DNA from: Burhinus oedicnemus
Lineage: Eukaryota; Chordata; Aves; Charadriiformes; Burhinidae
Reading direction: 5' to 3'
Length of the DNA: 64,000 nt
Assembly: GCA_008921705.1 (NCBI GenBank)
Contig: VFFE01007215.1
Coordinates: forward strand, 3,018,779 to 3,082,778
Below the pieces are notes generated by a model. That model ran no database searches. It had not been told where the DNA came from and saw nothing but the letters and a program-made list of their open reading frames with translations. The translations under genes were made by a program, and so were the position numbers. This document shows, one piece after another, positions 25,082-36,013 of the stretch; the stretch's first letter is position 1; each line of letters starts with the position of its first letter.

Positions 25082-28000
25082 CTGGGGAGAAAAGTTAAAT
25101 ATCAGCCTTGAATGCTGCTTTTCAAACACACGTCATTACTCATTTTAAAGTAAACAACTCCTGCACTGCACAGTAGAATGAGCTAGGTGTTTCTTGTGCT
25201 ATCTATAAATTGGTGGTTTTGTCTATGTTCTCTGGTTCCTTTATTTCCTGTGGATAAAGGTCAGTAAAATATGAACAAACCTGATTTATCGGTGTATATC
25301 TTTATGGCAAAACCAGTTTCCAACACTTAAATCACATAATGCTTCATCACTCCATTTTATTTCAACAATATTTGGACATGGCCACTCCTCTGTTGAAGAT
25401 GATGAGGATGTGACAAGATATAATCTGACCAAAATTCTGTTGTACTGGCCTTATGTTTGCAGATCTACCATTTTCTTCCTCTTCCCACAGATGTCTATTT
25501 AATTTTTTTCCTTTTTCTTTCTTTGTGCTCTGTTACAAGTTCGGTTCTTGCTTCCCTCTTGAATGATTTTTTGCAAGATTCTGCTTTCACGCACTTTTTC
25601 TCAACCAAGATAGCTCGCTAGAGTCATCTTTTTTTTTATCAGGAAGAAGCCAAAGAATGACAGTGAAGGCATATCTCTAATAGCCAATTTAAACAGTGAG
25701 GAGTTTAAATGGATCGTAGATCCTTTTCATAGTTCATCCAGACGGGTCCTATGAGCTGGCAAAAAGAGGAGCTTCTGCAGACATCGTTACTGGTGGTATT
25801 AATGATCTCATCTCCTCTGACGTAGGAAACACAACAGCTAGTGGTCAAGGTGGCTGGGAGTAAGGAATGTACTGTATTTTTTAAACAGAAGAAGACCAAA
25901 TGACCACACAGCCACTGCTGCAAGTTTAGAGGGAAAAAAAGAAAAAACGCACTTTTACTTGTGTTTGTGCACTATGTTCGGGAAAGTACTATTACTATAT
26001 ATGTTATTTTCAAAAAAGCCAAAATATCCCTGTGCTTTGTGACACTTTCAGCGTGAATTCAAAGCGAGTGATAGAAACTCTGTGGCAATGGTTCATGGCC
26101 TGAAATCTCTGTTTTATTCAAAGACAGCCAGCTCTGTTCGAGATGCTCCTATTCTGTAAAGTGTTAGAAGGACCATCATAGCACATACCCTGCTGCCTTC
26201 TTCAGATGGGACCATACTTCTACCAGGACAAATCAATGGTATATTTTATTATGTCATGCAAAAGAGGATAAGTGAGAGCCGATTTAAACATAGCATTATA
26301 CTGAGTAACTGTAATAATCTCTATGTTCTCGGAGTTTTAAGAAGCAACGTATGTCAGGTCTGGATTATGGAAAAACTACATTGCTGATACAAGATGCAGG
26401 AAAAGCAATTCTCCAGGCCCTGTGTTTTTCACGTGGAGATTCACTGCATGATGGCAAAGGAGCGTTTCAGTCCATCAATTGACTGATTGTTGTAGTATTT
26501 GTCGTTGTGGCACTTATTTGTTTTGCTAAAGGAAATGCTTCAGCTGGGAGCGCACACACAGCCTGGCATAAAACGGAGCGTGCCCACATTCCTGACAATG
26601 ATGGTTTACTTAGCTGTGTGGGGGAGGCTGTTTTCAGCTGGCTGTTTAGGGCACCTATTTCTTCCTGAAAAAGGGGAAACATAATAATACCATGAAGAAT
26701 CATGGACTTGAGCTGCCCACCAGATCTAAATTCTTCCAAAACAAACTACCTCAAAACATCCAGTGGGCAACAAGGCCTGCATTTATGCACTGCTGTGGTA
26801 GGTTGGGGATCGGTTTTTCATGGTGACTTTCAGCCAGCTCAGTATTACAAACCCAGGCACAGCCGCCTTCAGTACCCATTGGTCTCCAGGCTGTTACTCT
26901 GGCATAAACTTTTGCTCCAAAAACTGCTTTACACTGCATAAGAGTTTTGTACTTCATTCATTAAAACCCTAAGGGATGGACTGAGGACTTTTGCAGGTCA
27001 GTTGAGGGGATGAGTTGGCTATGAGCTGCAGAAGGCTGGGATGGCTCAGCTGGGAGATGAGATACAGTATGAGCGAGGGTTGTATGATGAGGAAGGTGGT
27101 GAAGAAGGTGAGGGAGAAGGTTTTCACCCAAATTCTCCACTAGTATAACAGGGCTCAGTTTAAAACAGGTGAAAGTCACTTTACAGAGCAGGCAGGGTAC
27201 TTCTGAAACATGCTGCCACAGGAGCCATGGTGACGAGTCAGAGCAAACCTCCAGGTTCAAAACAGGATTAGACAAAATAAAGCAAAATAGGTCCAAAAAA
27301 GACACCATTGGGAACGGGGAAGGACGTCCCCCCTGGAATCCCCAACAGATATTTTAATACAATTGTCAATGTTAATCTAGAAAAGCTAATCTCCCTAGGA
27401 TGCCTTCTACAGAGCAAGTCGGGGAGGATCTTGTCTCTCCCCAGTGGCTCTCCAGCGAGCTCAAGGAGGCTGTCTCATTTAGTCTGTAGTTAGCTTCAGC
27501 TTAAACCTCTTCCCAAATAAAGAAAATTTAGTTTAATGAGCTCATGACACAAGTAAAAAGGTCATATAGTAGAAACAAAAAAACCCAACACATTGAGCTA
27601 TTTTTAAATAGAAATAAATGTGCAAAACCCAAAAGAATCAGTATGATCTTTTTCTCCCACCATGTCAGCCATCCACTGACATAAAGGCAGAATTTGGCCA
27701 CAGTGGCTCAGCTATGTCTTTGTCCCCCTGTGGCAGCGGGATTTGAGAAAATTGCACGACTTCAGCAAAAATGGCCAGTATCTAGAGCCAGGTTCTGTGT
27801 ACTTTTGACTGCTGGGAAACATGACTGCCAGGCTTGCTTCAGCTGGTGAATGAGAACTAAGTGGACCATATTTTTTACATCAGTTTCAGGAATGAAATTA
27901 TAGCCTTTGGCTCGGAAATGACTTCCAATATTCATTTTGATCCCTTTCTTTGAATTTATCAAGGCTAACTGCTTCAGCCGTCAGTCATTGTTTTCCCCAC

Positions 28001-28429
28001 TAAACCCATGCTGCAAATTACTTTGGTATACTGCCTTTCAGTTTATCTTTGCTCACAATAACCCCAAATTCCTTGCTGAATGGCAATGCATGTGTAAGCT
28101 GTCTGTGAAGAGGAAAGATAACCTCTTACTGGAAAGCGTACCATACATAATTATGACTCAGTCTGAAAAATAACAAAAACTGCCTCAGTGTTTTGATTTG
28201 TCATCTCTGCTGTGTAGTGTTAACCAGTCTTGATAATCCAGGGCAATAACACAGACTGCCCCATTTCAAATTTTCTTTGCACCATTCTTTGCACCAAAAC
28301 CTCCAAAAGCATTGGCATTCCTCTGCTTCTGCACTACCTTTTGGGTCTCTATGCCTTAGCTGACCTCTAATTAATACGATTTATCACCTAGAGAGGAATC
28401 CTGTTTCTGACCTGAGACTATCCATGGCT

Positions 28430-28525
28430 GCAAACTATGGAAAGGGTACCTATATAAAAATATGTACCCATAATATAATATAGTCATATATAATAATATG
28501 TATCCATGATATAACAATGTATAAC
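28430..28525. repeat. AT-rich low-complexity patch
   Basis: Imperfect repetitions of 'atatgtaccca/atatgtatccatgata' with alternating AT runs. The tyrosine-rich minus frame across it is a by-product. Confidence 0.55.
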
Positions 28526-29847
28526 AGTGATCTATGGCAATAGCCTCCCTTTTCCACCCCTTATCCACCCCTTATGGTTGTGGACTCTCCCTTCTTGTTG
28601 GTTGCTATTAGGTAGAAAAGAATGATAGAGAACAGCTTTACTGATGGGACACTCTCCTGTCTGCTGGTCCCATGAGAGAACAAATGTTCACCCTCTCCCT
28701 CTGCAGAACCAGATGTTTTGGGCCTCCTTTGCTTCCTAGGAAAGATTTTTCATGTGGAAGGATGCTTTCCGTATTTACTTCAATCTTATTCTCACCAAGC
28801 TGTGGTGTGCAAAACAACCTATTGACTTTCTGCTTCATGACTTGCTGTGAATCCAGGGTTAGCACAGATTGCTTGCTAGTGCTGAGATTTATTGATACAA
28901 TGAGTTTCACCAAGTTTACAATTCCAAGAAGTCTGTCTCATAGGCTAACGGGAAGCGAAGGAAGAAACAGTGCATGAAATGAAAAACATACTCTTGACTA
29001 CTGTAGGTATAAACTGAATTTTCATTGAAACTAGTCACAAAAAGTCATCCAGAAAGGAACTAGAAGTAAAATTAGTCATCAGCCTAGTAAAGCTGTCTGT
29101 ATCAAGTCCTCTTTGTATGTTCCAAAAAGGTACATGGTTAGTTTAAAGTAATAGTCACAGGAAAGCAAGATAAATATGACTGATGCTGACTTCGTATATG
29201 TGTAAATGAAACAACACAAAAATTAAAATTACTTCAAAGATAAGCACATCTGTTTGTCCAGCAGCCACCTCTTGCTCCACAGCAACCCTTTATTTTTCTG
29301 TTCCTGTTCTGTTCTGCTTCACCATCTCAGATGGCATTCTGGCTTTCTTTTATTTCATTTTATTTGATTTAAGCCATTTATTTAATGGCTTTCTTTTACT
29401 TAATTTTGAGAAACCTAAATGGGCTACACTAACATACCCATCAGTCTGATCATTAATTTTCCCTGCAGGAATTTCTTGGGCGTATAAACAGTTTTGTTTC
29501 AGACAGCTTGTTTCCAGAATATAGGGCTTCTTGGCAACAAGGAACTCAATTAACAATTACACTTGAGCTGTGGACACACACTCTCTTGGGCTGTAGCTGT
29601 ACCAGCTGAAGAGGTTACTGAAGCAACTCCTCGTCTCCATGCGCTCATCACCTTCTCTCTATGGCCCCTAACCAACATCCATCAAAAAGAGATGAGTCAA
29701 TTTTAAGACTTTAAAGAAGGGGCCACTGTTACAGCAGCTCATTTTAACTGAAACAAGTTATGGGAAGTCACATGAGGAGCCTGGCCAGCAGACCAGAGAA
29801 GATGATAACTTCCAGCAGCAAAGCACTGAGGAGGCTGGGACACTCAC

Positions 29848-29910
29848 CTTTTTGTTGGCACAGCTGCAGCTGGAAAACAGCATGCATCCATAGGCTTGCA
29901 AAAACACCAG
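29848..29910 (-). CDS. candidate 63-bp exon
   Basis: The borders are textbook: 'tctcatctcctctcttgcag' before it and AAAAAG then gtgagt after it. The length is a multiple of three, so phase is preserved in any frame. Two readings are plausible: 'GVFASLWMHAVFQLQLCQQK', if the previous exon leaves one base, and 'LVFLQAYGCMLFSSCSCANK', if it leaves none. The first reading follows in phase from the candidate exon at 34476-34573. No family is recognised, and a 63-bp interval is short enough to arise by chance in this much DNA. Confidence 0.25.
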
Positions 29911-32547
29911 CTGCAAGAGAGGAGATGAGAAAACCAGAATAAATGCCATATAGATATGTTAATGTGCATGCAGTTTGAAGCAAAACATCTTGGGCTTGTA
30001 GTGAACTTATTCCACTTCAAGACAGTGGGACCTTTGCCATTTACATCTGTAACAGAAATAATTCTAGGTTCTCAGGCCAACTTGAACTGTGTTACATGAA
30101 GGGACAGTTTATCACACATCATGAGTGTCAACTTGCTAAACCACTTAATTAGGTCATGTGTCTGAGCCCTAAATTCTTACTTATGCACCTAAAGAAATAG
30201 ATTGAATTTCATAAGCACTGGGAATCCAGGCATCTCCTGTTGACTTAGTCATTCCAAAGGCAACTGTAAGATACTCAAATTTGGGGAAAATAAAACCATT
30301 GCATGAGGGTCAAGGAACCCACTTTTAAGTACATTTGTGTTAATCTTTCAGTCTGTGCAAGGAAATAAAGCCCATTTGGAAAAGCAACCTTTAAATATTG
30401 CCTCACTTATTTCAAAATACTACAAAAACTGTAAGAATACCCAAACAGATTAGCTTTTACAGCAGCACAATTACAGTGTTTTCAATGACTGTGGCAAGAT
30501 GTGGCCTAGTGTACTTATGGTTAAATTTCTTCAAGGTACATAATTTTTTTCTTCAGAACAGAAACCTGTTATTCCCATCAAATGCAAATCAGTCTCTAAT
30601 TTCTAAATCTGAAAGGTGTGTCAATTGCTTCAGCAGCTGAAGGCGTGTTTCTTTCTGATATGTGTAAGAAGATCTTTCAACCTTTATATTTAGTCATAAA
30701 AGAAACTGCTTAAATAGCCAAGAGCAATCTCTGAATAATGCACAGACATTTTAGCTCCACGTTGATTTTACTGTATATTTTGCAGTGTATTTAGAGGGGG
30801 AACTGCCCCACTGTCAGGGATGGAAAATTTTATGGTGGTTTTGTGCTTTCTACTCAGAAATTTCATGAGAGCGAGACAGAGCAATTACTCTCACAACTTG
30901 GTGGTTTCTAGATTTGAATGTTTTTGGTAACGGAGACCCATCTGTGTTTAGCCATATTGGTCACCTTGTCCAAGTTCAGTGTGTGATTGGTGTGGCAGCT
31001 GTAAAATGCTGCAGAGCACAGTGCAGTGAACACAATGCAACCAGTACATACTTCAGTGTAGTGGAGGCTCTTGACCTTGCAAGGAACAGAGAGGAAAAGA
31101 GGCAAGGAACGGGGAGGGTGAAGGTCTGAATAGTAGAAGATATACAAAAAAATAAGTAAACTCTCTGCATGTGCCTGCACATATTTAGTCTTTTCCATTA
31201 CATCAAAACTATGTACAATATACCATAGCATACTCATTTTTACAGGCAAAATTGTAGATATTACAGTATCTCACTTTCCAGCCCTCCTTTACTAATCTGT
31301 TTCCCGTATGTTAGGGAAGTCGGTGGTGAAGAAATAGATCTGCTGTGCACAAAGTTCATCCATCAAACACCTGAGCATAATAGGAGGGAAAGGCAGGTGT
31401 GAGCCACTTTTATTGCTTCCCCAGACCCAAATCAGTCAATGTCTCAAAGTGGTTGGAGAGATGGGGGAGCAGTAACCCATCTATCCTCATCCATGCTGCT
31501 TGCAGAGTCTCAAGGGGAAAGCTGTGTTGGCTGAAATCTGGAAGAAACTAAGATGATGTGTGCCTTGCCCGGGCAAATGGTGCACTGACATCGGCCAGGT
31601 CCTCCTGGCCACTATGCCCAAACCAGTTCTCTCTCCACTTGCCATATGATGTCACCAGGCAGTCAAACCCCATCTGAAAGTCTATTCAACCCAATATACT
31701 TTTATTTGATCCAGAATTTAACCAAAACATTTGTTTGAAGTTTGCATTTCATTGAATCCCCCTTCACCAAATTTTTGCGTGGTACATATGTATATTTACT
31801 TGCATTGTGTGTGTATGTGTATGTACATTTATGCATCTGCACACACTCATATATAAATGTAACAATCAGTTACCAGCATTACAGATCAACCGAAGTGATG
31901 TCTGTTATCAGGGACCTGTTATCTCAGGGACCGCTTACATCTGGAAAAATATGCAGGGCAGCTGGTGCTCTTGCCAGCCTTCCCCTTCATTTCTCCCTCA
32001 TACCTTGACTCAACATTGTTATCCCCTGTTTCAGTGCACTAATGCTGTGCTGGGATACTGCACAGGTGCATGAAGACTATGTTTAAAGCGGATGCTTTCG
32101 GACCAGCACAAAGTGAGCTGAGGAACCTGGCCATGTATTTGGTAATGTTCTCCCACTGCTAGAAAAGCAGGTGTTATTACATGAATAGGAGGACAGTGGC
32201 CTGACTTCCCACCTGCCGGTGTCTGTGTTTGAAAAGCAAACACCCAGGCTGTGCTGGATCCATGAAGTTCAGATGGAGAGAGAGGAGTGGGAATGGAAAA
32301 CCTTCCCACTTTTAAGTGTTTTCTTTTTCAGTACAAACTGGCTCAAATCATAGAATCATCGAATCATAGAATCATTTATGTTGGAAAAGACCTTTAAGAT
32401 CATCTAGTCCAACCATTGACCCTACTCTACCAGGTCTGTCACTAAACCATGTCTCTAAGCACCACATCTTCATGACTTTGAAACACATCTAGGGATGGTG
32501 ACTCAACCACCTCCCTGGGCAGCCTGTTCCAATGCTTGATAACTCTT

Positions 32548-33021
32548 TCAGTGACAATTTTTTTTCCTAATGCCTAGCCTAAACCTCCCCTGGTGCAACT
32601 GGAACCCATTTCCTCTTGTCCTAGTGCTAGTTACTTGAGAGAAGAGACCAGCGCTCATCTCACTACAACCTCCTTTCAGGTAGTTGTAGAGAGCAATAAG
32701 GTCTCCCCTCGGCCTTCTCTTCTCCAGACTAAACAATCCTAATTCCCTCAGCTGCTTCTCATATGACATGCCCTCCAGACCCCTCACTAGCATTGTTGCG
32801 CTCCTCTGGACACACTCCAGCACCTCAATGTCCCTCCTATATTGTAACGCCCAAAACTGAACACAGTACTCAAGCTGCGGCCTCACCAGCACTGAGTACA
32901 GGGGCACAATCACTTCCCTGCTCCTGCTGGCCACACTGTTCTTGATACAGGCCAAAATGCCAATGGCCTTCTTGGCTACCTGGGCGCACTGCTGGCTCAT
33001 GTTCAGCTGGCTGTCCACCAA
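32548..33021 (-). pseudogene. CR1 ORF2 C-terminal remnant
   Basis: This continues ORF2 for 157 codons without a stop: '[18 protein letters not shown]', '[20 protein letters not shown]', '[20 protein letters not shown]' and '[20 protein letters not shown]'. These are the conserved blocks of the CR1 tail. The frame ends early, before the last conserved HWN-type motif, through a small indel near 32555. Confidence 0.9.
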
Positions 33022-33129
33022 GACCCCCAGATCCTTCTCTGCCAGGCAGCTTTCCAGCCACTCCTCCCCAAGCCTTTAGCGTTGCCTGGGGTTGTTGTGA
33101 CCAAAGTGCAGGACCCAGCACTTGGCCTT

Positions 33130-33500
33130 CTAGAACCTCATACAATTGGCTTCAGCCCATCGATCCAGTCTGTCCAGATCTCTCTGCAGAGCCTTCCTAC
33201 CCTCAAGCAGATCAACACTGGTGCTTAATTTGGTGTCATCTGCAAACTTACTGAGGGTACACTCAATCCCCTCATCCAGATCATCAATAAAGGTATTAAA
33301 CAAGGCTGGCCCCAAAAATGAGCCCTGAGGAACACCGCTTGAGACCTGCCACCAACTGGATTTAACGCCATTCACCACAACTCTCTGGGCTCGGCCATCC
33401 AGCCAGTTTTTAACCCAGCGAAGAGCACACCTGTCTAAGCCATGGGCTGCCAGCTTCTCTAGCAGAATGCTGTGGGAGACTGTGTCAAAGGCCTTACTAA
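33130..33500 (-). pseudogene. CR1 reverse transcriptase remnant with intact FADD box
   Basis: The frame holds '[20 protein letters not shown]', '[20 protein letters not shown]' and '[17 protein letters not shown]', with both catalytic Asp residues and the usual FADDTKL sequence. It then reads '[17 protein letters not shown]' and hits a stop near 33128. Compared with the copy at 2825-3403, the catalytic box here is closer to the active form. Confidence 0.92.
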
Positions 33501-35580
33501 CTCAGCATCAGTGAATCAGACAATCAAGGCCCTGAATGGAAAGTCAGTTATGGATAAATTTAAACCAAAATACATTACGGCTTAACTCTATGCTACAAAT
33601 GTTTATGTACGTGTTTGAACTGGAAGTTGCCGAATTCAAGCAACCAGTGGGGTTAGCATGAATTAAATTAAACACATATGTTAGTACTTGCTAGGCTGCA
33701 GGCTAGAACCTTGATTCTGTAAGTGATTTCCTTCTCAACTGAAACACAATGATGGGTCATTAATGTCCCAACTTGATGTGTTACAAAGATGCTACCTGGA
33801 GGGTGAGACAGAATGTCTAATTTTTCTTCATATTTGCCATGCACTAGGCATGCATACCTGGCTAGTGACCATACTCATCTGACTCTTGGTATCTTCTTAA
33901 AAAATTATTATTCAATTTCTGACCATGTGAGCATTTAGGCTGGGTTCACAGGTGGATTTAAACATAACTTCAGCTTAATTGCTTTTAAAGTGTGTCATTT
34001 CCAAGTGTTGTCCCTCTTGACCTTTACTCAACTGGTTTCAGACCCTGCAAGTACTTCCATTTTCTGTCTGTCTTATTTCTCAATCTTAACGCTCTGCTTC
34101 TTCCATCTGATCTGGTAGGTGGTTTTGGAGCACTTCTGCTAATGAAGTATGGCCACAGTAGAAGTGCTTCCAACTTTTTGCCCCAAATCATATTCAACTT
34201 CATTCTCTTCTTCCCACTGAACTGCAAGAAAAGCTCTGATCTGCAATATGAGAGGATTAGGCTCAATTCCAGCCTCTTCTGAAAGTTCTTTGCATGTCTA
34301 ATGCATTTAGAGGTGAACACCATAAATTCCAGGCAATAGAGTACTCTGAGATCCCCTTTGATGATTTGAATAATAAACTGCAGTGAATAACCACATGTTT
34401 GTTAGGTCAGAAAGAGAATGAATGATTTTACAGACTCTTGGATTGGGTGTTCCCATGGCCGGGGAAGTATCTCACCTGCCATAGTTCTTGACTGCTTGAC
34501 TGTATCACGTGGAGGGTTTACCTCTGGGAGAGGAACCTCTCTTCCTTGGCTCACAGCTTTTCCAGGCACTGTCCTGTAAAATACTGGGGTTTTGCCATAG
34601 GCTATCTCAGAATACATAATACTCATGTAGTTTAATGGTTATCCAGAAGGTAAGAAATACTGCTTCCAATTCTTACAGGCAAATGAAAGGAATTAAGTCT
34701 CACACTCTTCTCTTCTCTGGTCCTGTTTCTGCTAGCACCCATATTGCTGTGGAAAGGTCACCATGCCTGTAATCTGTGTGAATTTGGCACAACACAGGCA
34801 GCTGGAAATGGAAGACAGCTCTGGGTAGTGAATTCTGATAAAAAAAAATCACCAATTTCCTGCATTTTGGAGACCGAGGAAGTGGAATTTCAGGTAGTAT
34901 TTCCTCTGGTTTATTTATAACCACACTGGCTTTTGTGGACGCAGCTGATAAGAATTTAGACCTCTCTGCGTATTGTGAAAGGAGGGTAAAATTCTTACCT
35001 TTCAGGCAGTGGAGTTGATTAAGACCTCTAAAAGAGTAAAGCTGCAGTACAACACTGAAAATCCCATCCTGAGCATCAGTCTTCTGGGAGTCTAATTCCC
35101 ATTGATTCTCATCGGTCTGTTTGGTTTTTAAAAGTTTAACCCTGCAGCCTTAGGTCACAGTCTCTCCAGGGCAGGGACCAGCTATTGTATGTGGCTCCAG
35201 AGCAATATGTATTCCTAGAGTTTAATGTAGCCGTGAATGCAGTGGCGTTCAGCAACTTACTATCAATTTAAATATGAAGCTTACCACCTGGCCTAGAAGC
35301 ATTTTTTTCTACTGTCTTTCCTCTCTGCATGTGCTGTTACACTTTGTCTGAGAGCAAAAGATTCATCGCTATCTCCCTCCAATGGTAAATTTTGGTAATT
35401 TCTTTTGCAGAAAGAAAAAGATATTCAAAGATATTACAGTACTCACTATTTACAGAATTTTTTCCAGTCTGATGAGTAGCAGGAGACATTGACAATTTTA
35501 AAAGTCAAATACTCATTAGAACATGCAGCTGCTTCTAAAGAACAATCCTCATTTATTATGTAAGTATTTATTTATATATA
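33501..35580. other. unassigned DNA with one exon-like interval
   Basis: Apart from the candidate exon at 34476-34573, nothing is recognised. A donor-like GAAAG-gtaaga on the minus strand at 34993-34998 follows a short open stretch whose phase does not fit the exon at 34476. Confidence 0.45.
34476..34573 (-). CDS. candidate 98-bp exon
   Basis: It is bordered by 'ccagtattttacag' and by GGCAG then gtgaga. Only one frame is open: it takes one base to complete an incoming codon, then 32 codons, then leaves one base. The peptide ('GREVPLPEVNPPRDTVKQSR' in the middle) has the charged, Pro-rich look of a soluble protein rather than of translated non-coding DNA. Its incoming phase matches the donor inside the exon at 61538-61690, and its outgoing phase matches the candidate at 29848-29910. 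That would need an intron of about 27 kb, long but possible in a bird. No family is recognised. Confidence 0.3.
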
Positions 35581-36013
35581 ATAGAATCACAGAACTGAGC
35601 TAGAGTGTCATTCAGGCTGAGCAGGAGCTCAGGGGGTCTCTATTCCAACCTCCTGCTCACAGCAGGGCCAGCTGTATGGTCAGAGGAGGCTGCTCCGGGC
35701 TATGTCCACGTGGGCAGGGAAAACACTGGAGGGGTCCAATTGTTCTCAGTATGAAAAAGCTTTTCCTTACACCCAGCCTGAACCTCTCATTTCAGCTCAC
35801 ACGCGTTGTCCCTCAGCTTCTCCCCATGCAGAGCCTGCCTGCGTCTTCTCGACCCCCTCCCCATCTCTTCCCCCAGCTGAACCAGCCCTGTCCCTCAGCC
35901 TCCCTGCACAGGAGGGGTGCTCTGGCCCAGCCACCTTGGCAGCCCCCACTGAGCTTGCTCCACTTTGTCCATGACTTTCCCACCCAGAGGTCCCAGTCGA
36001 AGGCAGCACCTAT
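35581..36013 (-). mobile_element. diverged CR1 LINE 3' fragment
   Basis: It starts with 'atagaatcacagaactgag' and 'ttccaacctcctgctcacagcagggccagct', which match the reversed 3' UTR of another CR1 subfamily. It goes on through 'aaaaagcttttccttacacccagcctgaacctctc'-type sequence and a degenerate match to the 'ctgaaccagccct...ctcagcctccctgcacaggaggggtgctctggccc' region. Several internal pieces are missing and no frame survives, so it is older than the copies at 2.2 and 32.3 kb. The right border is approximate. Confidence 0.8.

Larger units (their letters stand above)
20401..32346. other. unassigned DNA with a few exon-like intervals
   Basis: No repeat family or named gene is recognised. Minus-strand intervals with splice-like borders lie at 24919-25081 and 29848-29910 (described separately). 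An AT-rich imperfect repeat sits near 28430-28520. A minus frame at 23291-23572 reads like protein but lacks a clear donor. A Glu/Gly-rich plus frame of about 42 codons ends at 27147, most likely by chance from a GA-rich stretch. Confidence 0.45.
32347..33500 (-). mobile_element. 5'-truncated CR1 LINE retrotransposon
   Basis: The left edge shows three tail units ('atcatagaatcatcgaatcatagaatcat'), then 'tatgttggaaaagacctttaagatcatc', the reversed CR1 3' UTR. On the minus strand ORF2 can be read from the KAFD block ('[16 protein letters not shown]', near 33500) through the catalytic box to the C-terminal end near 32550. At about 1.15 kb it is truncated at nearly the same place in the RT domain as the copy at 2196-3408, but its tail and 3' UTR differ, so it belongs to a different CR1 subfamily. 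A stop interrupts the frame after the catalytic region. It is inactive. Confidence 0.95.

Noticed and set aside
27000..27147. Short acidic plus frame ending 'GEGFHPNSPLV' after a GA-rich run.
   Set aside because: Composition of a GA-rich stretch explains it. No splice acceptor or start context supports it.
28371..28568. Tyr/Leu-rich minus frame resembling a membrane protein.
   Set aside because: It comes from an AT-rich imperfect repeat.
32870..33145. 91-codon Gly/Ala-rich minus frame.
   Set aside because: It is an off-frame reading of the CR1 ORF2 region. The LINE protein lies in the neighbouring frames.
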